The notes: a model not told the origin generated them from the letters alone. A stretch of 64,000 bases of DNA from DASUAS01 sp963819475 (GCA_963819475.1 CAWFWE010000004.1:372001-436000), one strand, 5' to 3'. Numbered from the stretch's first letter, positions 25,977-34,483 are shown. A program made the numbers and translations.

Positions 25977-26660
25977 GTGGGCAACACGGTGCTGATCGTC
26001 GAAGACGATGCCGGAATCCGGGCCGTGCTGCGCATGGCCCTCGAGGAGGAGGGCTACGCCGTCCGCGAGTGCGCGAGCGGCGAGGCGGCACTCCAGGCGT
26101 TCTCGGCCGATCCTTGCGATCTGCTCCTGGTAGATCTCATGTTGCCGGACATGAGCGGTTTCGACGTCTGTCGGTCCGTGCGCAATGCCAGCGGAGTGCC
26201 GATCCTCATCGTCTCGGCGCGTGCCGACACCCACGATGTGGTGGCGGGTCTCGAGGCCGGCGCCGACGACTACGTGACGAAGCCGTTCGTCGCCAAGGAG
26301 CTCGCAGCTCGCATGCGGGCGCTCCTGCGCCGCGCCGGACCGGCCGACATCCACACGGCGACCTACCGGTTCGACGAGCTCGAGGTCGAGCCCGAGGCCG
26401 GCATCGTCCGTCGCGGCGGAAACGAGGTGGCGCTCACCAAGACGGAGTTCCGCCTGCTGTGCGAGCTCGCGCAACACGCGGGCTCGGTCCTGAGCCGGGA
26501 GCAACTCCTCGACCGGGTGTGGGGATACGACTATCTGGGCGACGGGCGTCTCGTCGACGCCCATGTGCGTCGGCTCCGGACGAAGATCGAACGGGATCCT
26601 TCCGAGCCTCAATACGTCGTGACCGTGCGCGGCCTCGGATACCGCATGCCGCGGCCGTGA
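25977..26660 (+). CDS. OmpR-family response regulator
   Basis: 227 aa from the GTG at 25977 (alternative GTG at 25989 has better spacing from GGAGG). Receiver domain with acidic residues D10/D11, phospho-acceptor D53 (LLLVDLMLPDMSG) and K102 (DDYVTKPF). C-terminal winged helix from about 130 with ALTKTEFRLLCELAQ and GYDYLGDGRLVDAHVRRLR. Its stop overlaps the histidine kinase start as GTGA. The operon order regulator-kinase-GerMN lipoprotein parallels MtrA-MtrB-LpqB of Actinobacteria, but the kinase sensor is too short for a clear MtrB. Confidence 0.92.
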   Translation: MGNTVLIVEDDAGIRAVLRMALEEEGYAVRECASGEAALQAFSADPCDLLLVDLMLPDMSGFDVCRSVRNASGVPILIVSARADTHDVVAGLEAGADDYVTKPFVAKELAARMRALLRRAGPADIHTATYRFDELEVEPEAGIVRRGGNEVALTKTEFRLLCELAQHAGSVLSREQLLDRVWGYDYLGDGRLVDAHVRRLRTKIERDPSEPQYVVTVRGLGYRMPRP

Positions 26661-28063
26661 CCGCTCCCGCCCAGTCGGACCCTATTCAGCATCGCCGGTT
26701 CGGCCGAGGACTCCGATTGCGGGTTGCCGCGCTCTTCGCGGTCGGCGGCCTCCTCCTCTCCTCGTTGCTCGCTTTCGGCACCTACGGGCTCGCCGAGCGG
26801 TACCTGGTCTCACAGCGGGAACGAAGCGCCCAGCGGCAGGCGTTCCTCAACGCGCGAGCGCTCCGGGACGCGCTGCGATCGCCCGACTCCTCGGTCCCGG
26901 ACGCCCTCGACGCGTTGGAGGTGCCCTCCGGCTCCAGCGTGGTGCTCCAACGTTCGGGGCAGTGGTTCGGGACCTCGGTCGCCCTGGGCCGCACGAGCGT
27001 GCCTGCGTCGTTGCAGCATTTGGTGCGCGCTGGCGGGGCGGGACATCAGCGCATCTCGACGGGCAATGGTCCCGCCATCGTCGTCGGCATCCCGCTTCCT
27101 GTGATCGGCGCCCGCTACTTCGAGATCGTGGCGCTCACCGAGCTCGAGAACACGCTCGACGTCATTCGCAACTCCCTCCTGGGCGCGGCTGCGCTCACGA
27201 CCGTGGCCGCGGCGCTCCTCGGTGTCTGGGCCGGCCGCCGCGTCATGGCGCCACTGCGGGAGGTCAGCGCCGCAGCGTCCGACATCGCCGCTGGCGAGCT
27301 CGGTCGCCGGCTCGAGCATCGCGAGGATCCCGACCTCGGGCCGTTGGTCACCTCGTTCAACCGAATGGTGGATGCGCTCGAGCTGCGGATGCGACGGGAC
27401 GCTCAGTTCGCGTCGGACGTGAGCCACGAGCTCCGATCTCCGCTGACGACCCTGCTCGGGTCGACAGAGATTCTCGAGGCACGGGCCGCCGAGCTCCCCG
27501 AACGGGTGCGGGAACCGGTCGAGCTTCTCGGAGCGGAGGTTCGCCGCTTCGAGCGGCTGCTGTCAGAGCTGCTCGAGCTTGCCCGGGCCGAGGCCGCCGT
27601 CGACGTGCTCGAGCTCGAGCCGGTTGATCTGGGGCAGCTGGTGCTCCATGCCGCCGCCCGCAACGATGACCAGCAGTTCGTCGTCGCGATCGACCCTGCG
27701 GTGGAGGGTGCGCCGCTGATGACGGACAAGCGGCGGGTCAACCGGATCCTGACCAACCTCATCGAGAACGCGCGCAACCACGGCGGCGGGATCGCGAGGA
27801 TCGCCGTCTCGCGCACCGACGGTAGGGCGCGGATCGTGGTCGACGACCACGGAGAGGGCGTGCCCCCCGAGGAACGTGAACAGATCTTCGAACGTTTCTT
27901 CCGGGGCGCGGTGGCCGGCCGTCGAGGGGCCGGTGAGGGTACTGGCCTCGGACTGGCGCTGGTGGCGGAACACACGCGGGTGCTGCGAGGTCGCGTCTGG
28001 GTCGAGGACGCCGACGGCGCCGGAGCGAGATTCGTCGTGGAGCTCCCGGACGACCGGCAATGA
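26657..28063 (+). CDS. Membrane sensor histidine kinase (HAMP, HisKA, HATPase)
   Basis: 468 aa from a GTG overlapping the regulator stop. TM1 at about 22-45, an extracytoplasmic sensor of about 120 residues, TM2 at about 172-192, HAMP to about 245. H-box SDVSHELRSPLTTLLGS with phosphorylated His257, N-box NLIENARNHGG (N371), G1 VDDHGEGVP and G2 GEGTGLGLAL. Phosphorylates the co-encoded OmpR regulator. The MtrB-like layout with a GerMN lipoprotein downstream suggests sensing of envelope or cell-wall state; this is inference from operon order. Confidence 0.92.
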   Translation: MTAPAQSDPIQHRRFGRGLRLRVAALFAVGGLLLSSLLAFGTYGLAERYLVSQRERSAQRQAFLNARALRDALRSPDSSVPDALDALEVPSGSSVVLQRSGQWFGTSVALGRTSVPASLQHLVRAGGAGHQRISTGNGPAIVVGIPLPVIGARYFEIVALTELENTLDVIRNSLLGAAALTTVAAALLGVWAGRRVMAPLREVSAAASDIAAGELGRRLEHREDPDLGPLVTSFNRMVDALELRMRRDAQFASDVSHELRSPLTTLLGSTEILEARAAELPERVREPVELLGAEVRRFERLLSELLELARAEAAVDVLELEPVDLGQLVLHAAARNDDQQFVVAIDPAVEGAPLMTDKRRVNRILTNLIENARNHGGGIARIAVSRTDGRARIVVDDHGEGVPPEEREQIFERFFRGAVAGRRGAGEGTGLGLALVAEHTRVLRGRVWVEDADGAGARFVVELPDDRQ

Positions 28064-28656
28064 AGAAGAGGAGGATCCCCACCCGCATCAGCCGGACGCT
28101 CACGAGCGCGCTGGTGCTGCTCACACTCTCGGCCTGCGGCGTTCGCTCGCAGAGCGAGTCCCGCACGATCGACCATGGCGACATCCCTTTCGGTCTCGCG
28201 CAGCCTCCGGCGTCGAGCGCGCCGACCAGCACGACGCACCCACAAGGAGACTCGTTCACGTTGTATTTCGTCGAGGACGACCGACTCGTGCTGGTGCGCC
28301 GCAACACAGTCGCCGCAGCGACGCCCACCGTGGTCCTCCGAGCGCTTGCCCACGGCCCGAAGGAGCCGGAAGCGGTCGGCGGCCTCCGGACCCTACTCGA
28401 CCCCAGCATCACCGTCGAACGCGTGTCGGTACACGACGGTCTCGCGGTCGTCGAGCTGGGCGGTGACGTCGGCGCCTTCAAACCCGGGACCGAGCAGAGC
28501 CTCGCGCTCGCCCAGCTCGTCTACACCGCGACCGCGCTTCCGGGGGTCGATCGGATCCAGGTGAGGCTCGGCGGCGAGGTGGCGGAGATTCCTCGCGGCA
28601 ACGGCACCCTGACCCGGAAGCCGGTGGGGCGGAGCGACTACCCGCCTCAGGGCTAG
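28060..28656 (+). CDS. GerMN-domain lipoprotein (LpqB-like)
   Basis: 198 aa, ATG overlapping the kinase stop (ATGA). Lipoprotein signal with lipobox LSAC (Cys at about 26), then a Ser/Thr/Pro-rich linker. A GerMN/sporulation-type domain follows: FTLYFVEDDRLVLVRRNT, PTVVLRALAHGP, LAVVELGGDV and LAQLVYTATALPGVDRIQV. In Actinobacteria LpqB modulates the MtrB sensor from outside the membrane; the same role for the upstream kinase is plausible. Shorter than LpqB and lacking the C-terminal propeller. Confidence 0.85.
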   Translation: MKKRRIPTRISRTLTSALVLLTLSACGVRSQSESRTIDHGDIPFGLAQPPASSAPTSTTHPQGDSFTLYFVEDDRLVLVRRNTVAAATPTVVLRALAHGPKEPEAVGGLRTLLDPSITVERVSVHDGLAVVELGGDVGAFKPGTEQSLALAQLVYTATALPGVDRIQVRLGGEVAEIPRGNGTLTRKPVGRSDYPPQG

Positions 28657-28729
28657 CACTACCCCCGAAGTCAACGAACCGCAATGCGGTCGTCGCGCCT
28701 TCGCAGCATGGGACGGGCACCATCTGCGC

Positions 28730-29020
28730 ATGATTCAGCTCACACCGTTCGCCGCCTCGATGATCGAACGCGAGTGCCGCGTGCGGTCGGTGCCGCAATC
28801 TGGCGGTCTCCGCATTGCGCCGCGCTCGAGCGGTCCGCACGGTGATGTGGAGGCCCTGGTCGTGAGGTTCGTGAGCCGGCCGAGGGCCTCTGACACGGTC
28901 ATCCGGCACGGCGAGGCCTCGGTGTTCGTGGCGCCGGGCGTCGAACGACTCGTCGGACCGCGTCTGCTCGACGCGGAGGGCAGCGCGTCACGGCCGAAGT
29001 TCGTGCTCCGCTCGCCGTGA
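28730..29020 (+). CDS. HesB/IscA-like small protein, copy 1 (cysteine ligands missing)
   Basis: 96 aa. IQLTPFAASMIERE, then SGGLRIAPR, ASDTVIRHGEASVFVAPGVE and RLLDAEG follow the IscA/HesB fold. The Cys at the strand after GGLR and the C-terminal Cys-x-Cys of iron-sulfur carriers are absent; a single Cys is at residue 16. A paralogue lies at 31735-32037. A cluster-carrier role is therefore doubtful; the fold may have been reused. Convergent with UspA, with a single base between stops. Confidence 0.65.
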   Translation: MIQLTPFAASMIERECRVRSVPQSGGLRIAPRSSGPHGDVEALVVRFVSRPRASDTVIRHGEASVFVAPGVERLVGPRLLDAEGSASRPKFVLRSP

Positions 29021-29021
29021 T

Positions 29022-29513
29022 CTACTGGGGGCCGCCCTCGTCGGCGGAAGACGGCACGACGAGGACCGGGCAGCGGGACTCGCGCAGCAGGGCGCGGGCG
29101 ACCGAACGGTCGAGAAGGCGTCCGAGGAAGCCGGCGTCGTCACCGCCCACCACGATCAGATCGGCATCGGTCTCTTCGGCGGCCCGGACGATCGCGGCCA
29201 CTGGGTCACCGACGGCACCGAGCGCGCTGGCGTCGTCGAGGCCCGATTCCGCCAGCGCCGCCGCGGCGTGCGACCGCGCTTCGGTGATCGCCCGCGCTTC
29301 CGGGACGGTCGAGAGCTGATCGGGCACGTCGACCGGGAAGGGCGGAATCACGACGCCGTAGCCGATGCCGGGCGCGATCCATGGTTGAGGGTATTCGGCG
29401 ACGTTGACGCCGAGCACCTCGGTGTCGTCGTCGCCGAAGAAGTCGCGCACGAAGCGGGCCGCCTCGTGGGAGCTCTCGCTGTCGTCGAGCGCTACCAGCA
29501 TCTTGCGCTTCAT
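29022..29513 (-). CDS. Universal stress protein (UspA family)
   Basis: 163 aa from the ATG at 29513 (MKRKMLVALDDSESSHEAAR). C-terminal TDADLIVVGGDDAGFLGRLL, then RSVARALLRESRCPVLVVPS, covers the expected nucleotide-binding loop, although the G-x2-G-x9-G pattern is degenerate (GGDDAGFLGRLLDRS). Proline-rich loop in the middle (QPWIAPGIGYGVVIPPFP). Follows a peptidoglycan-binding protein gene on the same strand by 31 nt. Cytosolic. Confidence 0.82.
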   Translation of the reverse strand: MKRKMLVALDDSESSHEAARFVRDFFGDDDTEVLGVNVAEYPQPWIAPGIGYGVVIPPFPVDVPDQLSTVPEARAITEARSHAAAALAESGLDDASALGAVGDPVAAIVRAAEETDADLIVVGGDDAGFLGRLLDRSVARALLRESRCPVLVVPSSADEGGPQ

Positions 29514-29544
29514 GCCGCACCTCGCTTCCCGTGTCTTCCCGGCT

Positions 29545-30513
29545 TCAGCGCACCTGCACATCGGGGCCGCTCCCGCCGTACCGCGACACCTCGAGCGTGT
29601 GTACCCCCGGGCCGACGTAGGCGCCGACGGGCAGCGCCGACGTGATGGTCCCGCCGGCATCGAGGTCGAGCTTCAGGGCACCCAGCTCCACGTGGGTGGC
29701 CGGACCTTCGTTCACGACGCGGAGCCGGTGCGAACCCGACATCACCACGCACCGGGGAACCGCGACGTCGACCGCGAGCTCGATCTGCACGATCGCCGCG
29801 TCGTCGACCGAGCACACACCGGCTGCGGGCGTGCGCGGAGCCGACGACGGCGATGGCGATGGCGCCACGTTGACCAGCGCAGGAGCGCTGAACAGTGCGG
29901 CGCGGCTCTCCGGGCCGGCCAGACCGTCGACGGTCACGCCCTGCGCCGCCTGGAACGCACGGACCGCAGCTTCGGTCGCGGGCCCGTAGATGCCGTCGAC
30001 CACGAGCCGGGGAATCGGTTCGCCCGCTGCCAGGGTCCAGCGGTTGAGCGCTTCCTGCCACGCGGCCACCTCGGCACCACGATCCCCCGGCGCCAGCGCC
30101 GGCGCGTGCGCCACCGGCGTCCGCCCGGCGGCGACGAGCTCGGGCGCGCTGAGGTACGCGGCGCGGGTCACGGGACCGACCAATCCGTCGATCGGCAGCT
30201 GCTGGGCGAATTGGAACTGGCGCGTCACCGAGTCGGTGAGCGGCCCGTAGTCACCGTCAAGCGTCAGGCGGAACGGATCGGCCGGCGCGATCACGTCGAG
30301 CCAACGGTTCATGGCCTCCTGCCAGGTCACCACCGCCGGCCCGGTCGCGCCGCGGCCCAGCACCGGCGCATCGATGGCCCACGAGAGCGGGAGTCTTGTC
30401 GCGGTCGCAGCGCCGGCGGTCGAGACCGGAGCGGCGAGGACAGCGACCATCACGATCGAGCTGACTGCGATGCTCGCGGAGCACCAGCCAACTGGCTTGC
30501 GTCGTGGTCTCAT
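29545..30513 (-). CDS. Secreted protein with two peptidoglycan-binding (PG_binding_1) domains
   Basis: 322 aa. A signal peptide covers about residues 1-36 (SIVMVAVLAAPVSTAGAA). Two PG_binding_1 repeats follow: LDGDYGPLTDSVTRQFQFAQ with DGLVGPVTRAAY, and VDGIYGPATEAAVRAFQAAQ with DGLAGPESRAAL. Each has the D-G-x-(Y)GP...V..FQ pattern. The C-terminal 100 residues form an unknown beta-rich domain with two cysteines that could pair. No catalytic domain, so a wall-attached binding or scaffold protein. ATG overlaps the stop of the next gene upstream (ATGA). Confidence 0.85.
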   Translation of the reverse strand: MRPRRKPVGWCSASIAVSSIVMVAVLAAPVSTAGAATATRLPLSWAIDAPVLGRGATGPAVVTWQEAMNRWLDVIAPADPFRLTLDGDYGPLTDSVTRQFQFAQQLPIDGLVGPVTRAAYLSAPELVAAGRTPVAHAPALAPGDRGAEVAAWQEALNRWTLAAGEPIPRLVVDGIYGPATEAAVRAFQAAQGVTVDGLAGPESRAALFSAPALVNVAPSPSPSSAPRTPAAGVCSVDDAAIVQIELAVDVAVPRCVVMSGSHRLRVVNEGPATHVELGALKLDLDAGGTITSALPVGAYVGPGVHTLEVSRYGGSGPDVQVR

Positions 30514-31169
30514 GGGGCGTACTCGAACCGCGCACGCGCATCTTCGTGAGGGGTCGCGAATCGGTCGGCCTTGGCATCCGAGGGCGGTTCGGCGTCGAAG
30601 GTCGTCGCCTCGCGCTGCGGGCGATCCAGGAGGTACTCGAGCAGCTCGCGGTACACGAGCACGGCACCGTGGAGCTGGCCAACCGTCGCATCACCGAAAT
30701 CGGCGTGTCGGTAGGCGCGGTGCGCGGCACGGTACGCGTCGGCGAGATCGGGTTCGTCGACCGACAGTGCGGCGGCCCGCACTGCACTGTCACAGGTCGG
30801 GTACCCGCGCGCTTCCATCACGTTCACCACAAGGTTCTCCGCCTCGCGGACCGACCGTTCCGGCGAGTCGACGAACCCGAACTGGAGCCTGCGCCACGTC
30901 TCGGTGTGCCCCTCACGTTGAGCCGGTGACAGCGCGCGGTGGTCAAGGTGGTCGTACCGGGCCAGACGCGCTTCGAGCACGTCCTGCCCCTCCCGGTGTC
31001 CCTCGATCGAGACGACGCGGTCGTACTCTCTGCCGAACCGGTCCCGCAGCTGTTGCTCGCGTTCGCGCTGAGCTCGCCGTGCTCGCGCCATCCGCGCCGC
31101 GGCGACGATGACGATTGCCGCCACCACCAGCCCTCCCATCACGACGAGCACGATCAAGAAGGTGTCCAT
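30510..31169 (-). CDS. Single-pass membrane protein with cytoplasmic helical domain, unknown
   Basis: 219 aa from the ATG at 31169, chosen for GGAGG 5 nt upstream. Residues 2-28 (TFLIVLVVMGGLVVAAIVIV) are one membrane anchor, then a basic stretch (ARMARARRAQRERE) and a soluble helical domain with QLRDRFGREYDRVVSIEGHR and DLADAYRAAHRAYRHADFGD. Similar anchored helical proteins are common in Actinobacteria but have no assigned function. Coupled to the peptidoglycan-binding protein by ATGA. Confidence 0.7.
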   Translation of the reverse strand: MDTFLIVLVVMGGLVVAAIVIVAAARMARARRAQREREQQLRDRFGREYDRVVSIEGHREGQDVLEARLARYDHLDHRALSPAQREGHTETWRRLQFGFVDSPERSVREAENLVVNVMEARGYPTCDSAVRAAALSVDEPDLADAYRAAHRAYRHADFGDATVGQLHGAVLVYRELLEYLLDRPQREATTFDAEPPSDAKADRFATPHEDARARFEYAP

Positions 31170-31400
31170 ATCGCCCTCCACATGGGAACGTGTCGTCGTC
31201 GAGCGTTCCCGGGGCTCCTTGCGAGCGTGTTGTGGGCGCGTCGCGAAGCGTTGACAGAGTGACGAAGTTCGCTACGCCACGCGCCACCGCTCCGCCGCGG
31301 CCTTGACCGACAACGCGTGGCCCGCGGCTGCGCGTAGGCCGGGCGCGTGCGCGAGCGCGTTCAGTGCGTGGGGCCTTTGCAGCCGCGCGGGGTCGATGCG

Positions 31401-31471
31401 GAACGGTCAAGGGATCGCAATGTCTTCGCGACCAAACCGCAGTCCGCGGCGGCGAGCCTGGTGGCAACCGA
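31401..31471. repeat. Degenerate duplicated unit, copy A upstream block
   Basis: About 71 bp matching 34781-34851 with scattered mismatches; shared words include GGGATCGCAAT and TTCGCGAC. It is the leader of the EF-hand-like gene at 31486. A second matching block (31612-31700) covers the 3' half of that gene and matches 34851-34934. The rest of the 31182-31485 gap shows no gene. Confidence 0.6.
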
Positions 31472-31485
31472 GAAGGAGGAGTCAC

Positions 31486-31683
31486 GTGTCCACGATCCTC
31501 GACCAGCGGGTCCAGTACCTCGATCTCGACGGAGACGGCGTTCCCGACGCGGTGCTGAGCGTCGAGTCATTCGCTTCCGCCGGGACCGACGAGCTCCCGC
31601 ACGTCACCGTCATCGAGACCCTCGAGCGTGGCATCGGCATCGACGGACGACCGAGCGACGTCGACATCGTCGCCCATGATTGA
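31486..31683 (+). CDS. Small protein with EF-hand-like calcium loop
   Basis: 65 aa from the GTG at 31486; AGGAGG lies 6 nt upstream. YLDLDGDGVPDAVLSVE contains D-x-D-x-D-G-x-x-D, an EF-hand or dockerin-type calcium loop, near the N-terminus. VTVIETLERGIGIDGRPSDV closes the protein. No signal peptide or membrane segment. A partly deleted copy of this unit lies at 34781-34934, lacking the calcium loop. Followed 51 nt later by a HesB-like gene. Function unknown. Confidence 0.6.
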   Translation: MSTILDQRVQYLDLDGDGVPDAVLSVESFASAGTDELPHVTVIETLERGIGIDGRPSDVDIVAHD

Positions 31684-31734
31684 CAACCAAGGCGCGATCG
31701 ATTCCCAACCGACCGGAGACGAGGAGCTCTGCAG

Positions 31735-32037
31735 ATGCTGGAGATGACGCAACTGGCCGCGACTGCCATCGCATCGGAGTGCGGGAGGCGTGCACTTCCC
31801 GAGTCCGGTGGCGTTCGCATCTTTCCGCGGCGGACGAAGAACGAAGAGTCGGTGCATGCGCTGATCGTCGAGTTCGTCGCCGAGCCCGAGGATGGCGACA
31901 CGATCGTCCGCGAAGGCGACGCGGCGGTGTTCTTGGCCGACGGCGTCGAGGCGATCGTCGGTTCGAGGATCCTCGATGCGCAGCACGCTGGGTCGCCGCC
32001 GCAACTCATGCTGCGCACCCCCGTCGACTCCCGCTGA
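31735..32037 (+). CDS. HesB/IscA-like small protein, copy 2 (cysteine ligands missing)
   Basis: 100 aa. LEMTQLAATAIASECGRRAL, ESGGVRIFPRR, DGDTIVREGDAAVFLADGVE and SRILDAQHAG align along the whole length with the protein at 28730-29020 and with the HesB/IscA fold. The three cluster-ligand cysteines are missing here too, while the single N-terminal Cys (SECGRR) is kept in both copies. GAGGAG precedes the ATG. The pair brackets the UspA/peptidoglycan-binding block, suggesting a local duplication. Confidence 0.65.
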   Translation: MLEMTQLAATAIASECGRRALPESGGVRIFPRRTKNEESVHALIVEFVAEPEDGDTIVREGDAAVFLADGVEAIVGSRILDAQHAGSPPQLMLRTPVDSR

Positions 32038-32067
32038 TATCGGGCTGGGGAGCGTCGCGTCGGCAGC

Positions 32068-33036
32068 TCAGGTCGACTCGGCCGTGTGCCCGTCGCCTTC
32101 GCCCGGGGGTCGAGCGTCGGGCTCGTCCCGCGGCACGGGCTGGAGGTACATGATCCGGGCACTCGGCACGTCGCGGCGGATCGCGCGTTCGACGTCGCGC
32201 AGCGTACAAGCCATGTCCGCGCCCGCGAGCCCCTCGACGACTTCGAGCTTGGCGCCTATGAGCACTTCGTCGGGTCCGAGTTGCTCCGTCCGCAGTTCGA
32301 TGATCCGACGGATCCGGTCGTCGCGCTCGAGCGCGTGCCGAGCCGCGGCGATGTCCTTGTGGCTCGCGGATTCCCCGACGAGCAGGCTCTTCATCTCCGA
32401 GGCCAGCGTCCACGCGACGACGACGAGCAGCACGCCGATGCCGAGACTGCCGAGCGCGTCGAAGCGTGGTTCGCCGAACACCTCCGAGAGCGTCACGCCG
32501 AGCAGCGCGAAAGAGAGCCCGACGACCGCGCCGCCGTCCTCGAGCAGGACGACAGGCAACTCGGCTTCCTTCGAGCGACGGATGAAGCCCAGCCAACTCG
32601 AGTTCCCCTTGGCCGGACGCGCCCGCTTCACGGCCTTGCGCAGCGACAGCCCCTCGAACATCATCGCCGCGACCAGGATGCCGATCGCCCAGGTGACCGA
32701 GCCGAGCTCGTGGGGGTGACGCAGCTTCTCTTCGGCTTGGACCAGGGCGAACAGGCCACCGCCGGTGAAGAGGACGACCGCCACCACGAACGCCCAGACG
32801 TACCGTTCGCGGCCGTGTCCGAACGGATGGGTGGAGCTCGATTCGCGTCGGCCCACGCGCGCGCCCCAGAACAGCAGACTCTGGTCGGCGGTGTCGGCGA
32901 CCGAGTGCACGCACTCCGCCAGGAGCGACACCGCGCCGGTGACGAGGAAGCCGACGAACTTGATCACTGCAATCCCGACGTTCGCCAGGAACGCGGCTGC
33001 GATGGCACCTCGTGGGCCGGACCGGTCGTCAGCCAT
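32068..33036 (-). CDS. Cation diffusion facilitator (CDF) family transporter
   Basis: 322 aa from the ATG at 33036 (alternative start at 33087; neither has a strong ribosome site). CDF core: AAAFLANVGIAVIKFVGFL (TM1), LAECVHSVADTADQSLLFWG in TM2 with His and Asp metal ligands, HPFGHGRERYVWAFVVAVVL, and further helices. A C-terminal cytoplasmic domain carries ELRTEQLGPDEVLIGAKLEV. Exports divalent metal (Zn, Co, Fe or Mn) by proton exchange. Belongs to the group with a longer TM4-5 loop. Convergent with the HesB-like gene. Confidence 0.9.
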   Translation of the reverse strand: MADDRSGPRGAIAAAFLANVGIAVIKFVGFLVTGAVSLLAECVHSVADTADQSLLFWGARVGRRESSSTHPFGHGRERYVWAFVVAVVLFTGGGLFALVQAEEKLRHPHELGSVTWAIGILVAAMMFEGLSLRKAVKRARPAKGNSSWLGFIRRSKEAELPVVLLEDGGAVVGLSFALLGVTLSEVFGEPRFDALGSLGIGVLLVVVAWTLASEMKSLLVGESASHKDIAAARHALERDDRIRRIIELRTEQLGPDEVLIGAKLEVVEGLAGADMACTLRDVERAIRRDVPSARIMYLQPVPRDEPDARPPGEGDGHTAEST

Positions 33037-33223
33037 CCGCGACCAGACGCCGGAACGGAAGTGCTCCGTCGTGCAACTCATGCCCATTGCCAGTTCCCGC
33101 CATCCTCATGCGCGATCCCCTTCGCGCGGCTCGCCCCGCGCCGCGGCCCGGTTTTCGCTCCTGCCGTGTACGGGTACCCGCGAACGTGCCGTCGGCATTC
33201 GTTTGTCGGAGGAGGTCGGTGCC

Positions 33224-33592
33224 ATGATGCGTCGCCGTCAGCCCAGTTCTCCCCCGGTTCGCCGGGAACCCACGGGTACCGGGATCTGGTGGGGGTTCAT
33301 CGCCGCGCTGTTCGGGACCGCCGCCATCGTGGCCCTGGTGCTCCAGAACCGTCAGCAGGTCTCCTTCGAGTGGCTCTGGTTCGACGTGCACGCGTCACTC
33401 GCCGGGCTGCTGCTGACCACCGCGCTCGTGAGCGTGGCGACCGCGAGCGCCGTCGGGCTCTGGTGGCGCCACCGCCGACGACGGCACCTCGCTGCCGCTG
33501 CGCAGGAGCCGCACGCACCGACGGAATCGGAGCATCGTGGCCCGATGCCGACCAGCGGCGAGGTGCGCCGGGGTCCTCAGCGGACGTCCTGA
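33224..33592 (+). CDS. LapA-domain (DUF1049) membrane protein
   Basis: 122 aa from the ATG at 33224 with GGAGG 8 nt upstream. Two helices: WWGFIAALFGTAAIVALVLQ with NRQQVSFEWLWF, the LapA signature, and SLAGLLLTTALVSVATASAV followed by a basic WWRHRRRRH. Proline- and Ser-rich tail. LapA-type proteins are small envelope proteins, in some bacteria linked to lipopolysaccharide assembly; the actinobacterial role is unknown. Confidence 0.78.
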   Translation: MMRRRQPSSPPVRREPTGTGIWWGFIAALFGTAAIVALVLQNRQQVSFEWLWFDVHASLAGLLLTTALVSVATASAVGLWWRHRRRRHLAAAAQEPHAPTESEHRGPMPTSGEVRRGPQRTS

Positions 33593-33620
33593 GCGCTGGT
33601 GCCGGACGGAAGGTGTCCTG

Positions 33621-34020
33621 ATGTCCGCGGACTCACGCACGACGACGGGGATCCTCCTCCTCACGCTCGTCGCCGTCGAATGGGGAGGCCTGACGGTCCT
33701 GCGTATCTCCCGCGGCAGCGCGACGGCACGCCACTGCAACTCCGATTCGCTCGCGCGGGTCACGCCCATGCCGGCGTCCTCGTGATCCTCGCCGTCCTGG
33801 GTCAGGTCCTCGTGGACCAGACGACGCTGAGCGGCGTCGCGGAAGTATCGCTCGGGACGGGATCTGGCTCGCAGCCATCCTCTTCCCGCTCGGCTTCTTC
33901 GCTTCCTCGGCCGGTGCCGGGCGTACCGAGCCCAACCGAGCCATCGTGGCGCTGTACGCCGGCGCCGTGTCGCTCACCGCTGGCGTGGTCACGCTCGGGA
34001 TCGGGCTCCTGACGGCGTGA
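33621..34020 (+). pseudogene. Multi-pass membrane protein split by two frameshifts
   Basis: The ATG at 33621 opens ILLLTLVAVEWGGLTVLRI; this frame stops at 33785. Coding character moves to a second frame (RFARAGHAHAGVLVILAVLG, then QVLVDQTTLSG) and near 33840 to a third (IWLAAILFPLGFFASSAGAG, ending VALYAGAVSLTAGVVTLGIG). The third frame stops at 34020. Joined, this is a four-helix protein of about 130 aa, of a type I recall from Actinobacteria but cannot name. Two shifts within 400 bp indicate decay unless both are sequence errors. Confidence 0.65.
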
Positions 34021-34024
34021 GCGG

Positions 34025-34483
34025 ATGACCTCGCCGAAGCACCGGCGCGGGTTCGTGACCGCGTTGTGCGTCGCGGTCAGCACCGCGTTGCTCGGCGGAT
34101 GCTCCTCGGCCGACAACGCCCGGCGCCCCGACCAGCCCGACGTGGAGTTGCATGTTCGTGGCACGCGCACCTCCGGGGACGCTGGTGAACCGGTGGTGTT
34201 CGCCGGCATCCTCACCTGCCGGGGTGACCGCGAGGTCGGTCGCGGCATGTTCACCGGTCGCGCCGCGGAGCTGTGCGCGCATGTGAGGACGACGCCGGGG
34301 GCACTCACGCCTGCGCCGACGGGTCGCGTGTGCGCGCAGGTGTACGGCGGTCCCCAAACCGCGCACATCACGGGCAGGATCGGCGCTCGCGCGATCGACC
34401 TGACGGCGGGCCGCACGGACGCGTGCGGGATCGCGCAGTGGCGCGGTCTGCAATGGCTCCTCGGGGCCCCGCGCCGATCGTAG
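34025..34483 (+). CDS. Lipoprotein with subtilisin-inhibitor-like (SSI) domain
   Basis: 152 aa. Lipoprotein signal with lipobox LGGC (Cys about 27). The mature part resembles the SSI protease-inhibitor family: FAGILTCRGDREVGRG, RVCAQVYGGPQTAHITGRIG and DACGIAQWRGL. Four mature cysteines give the expected two disulfides. Anchoring by lipid is unusual for SSI, which is normally freely secreted. The reactive-site loop between the cysteines would be around RVCAQVYGG. Inhibition of an extracellular serine protease is inferred. Confidence 0.65.
   Translation: MTSPKHRRGFVTALCVAVSTALLGGCSSADNARRPDQPDVELHVRGTRTSGDAGEPVVFAGILTCRGDREVGRGMFTGRAAELCAHVRTTPGALTPAPTGRVCAQVYGGPQTAHITGRIGARAIDLTAGRTDACGIAQWRGLQWLLGAPRRS

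Noticed and set aside
25865..26656. A 732-codon frame suggesting a hybrid kinase
   Set aside because: The part before 26657 is out-of-frame reading of the response regulator; the kinase starts at the GTGA overlap.
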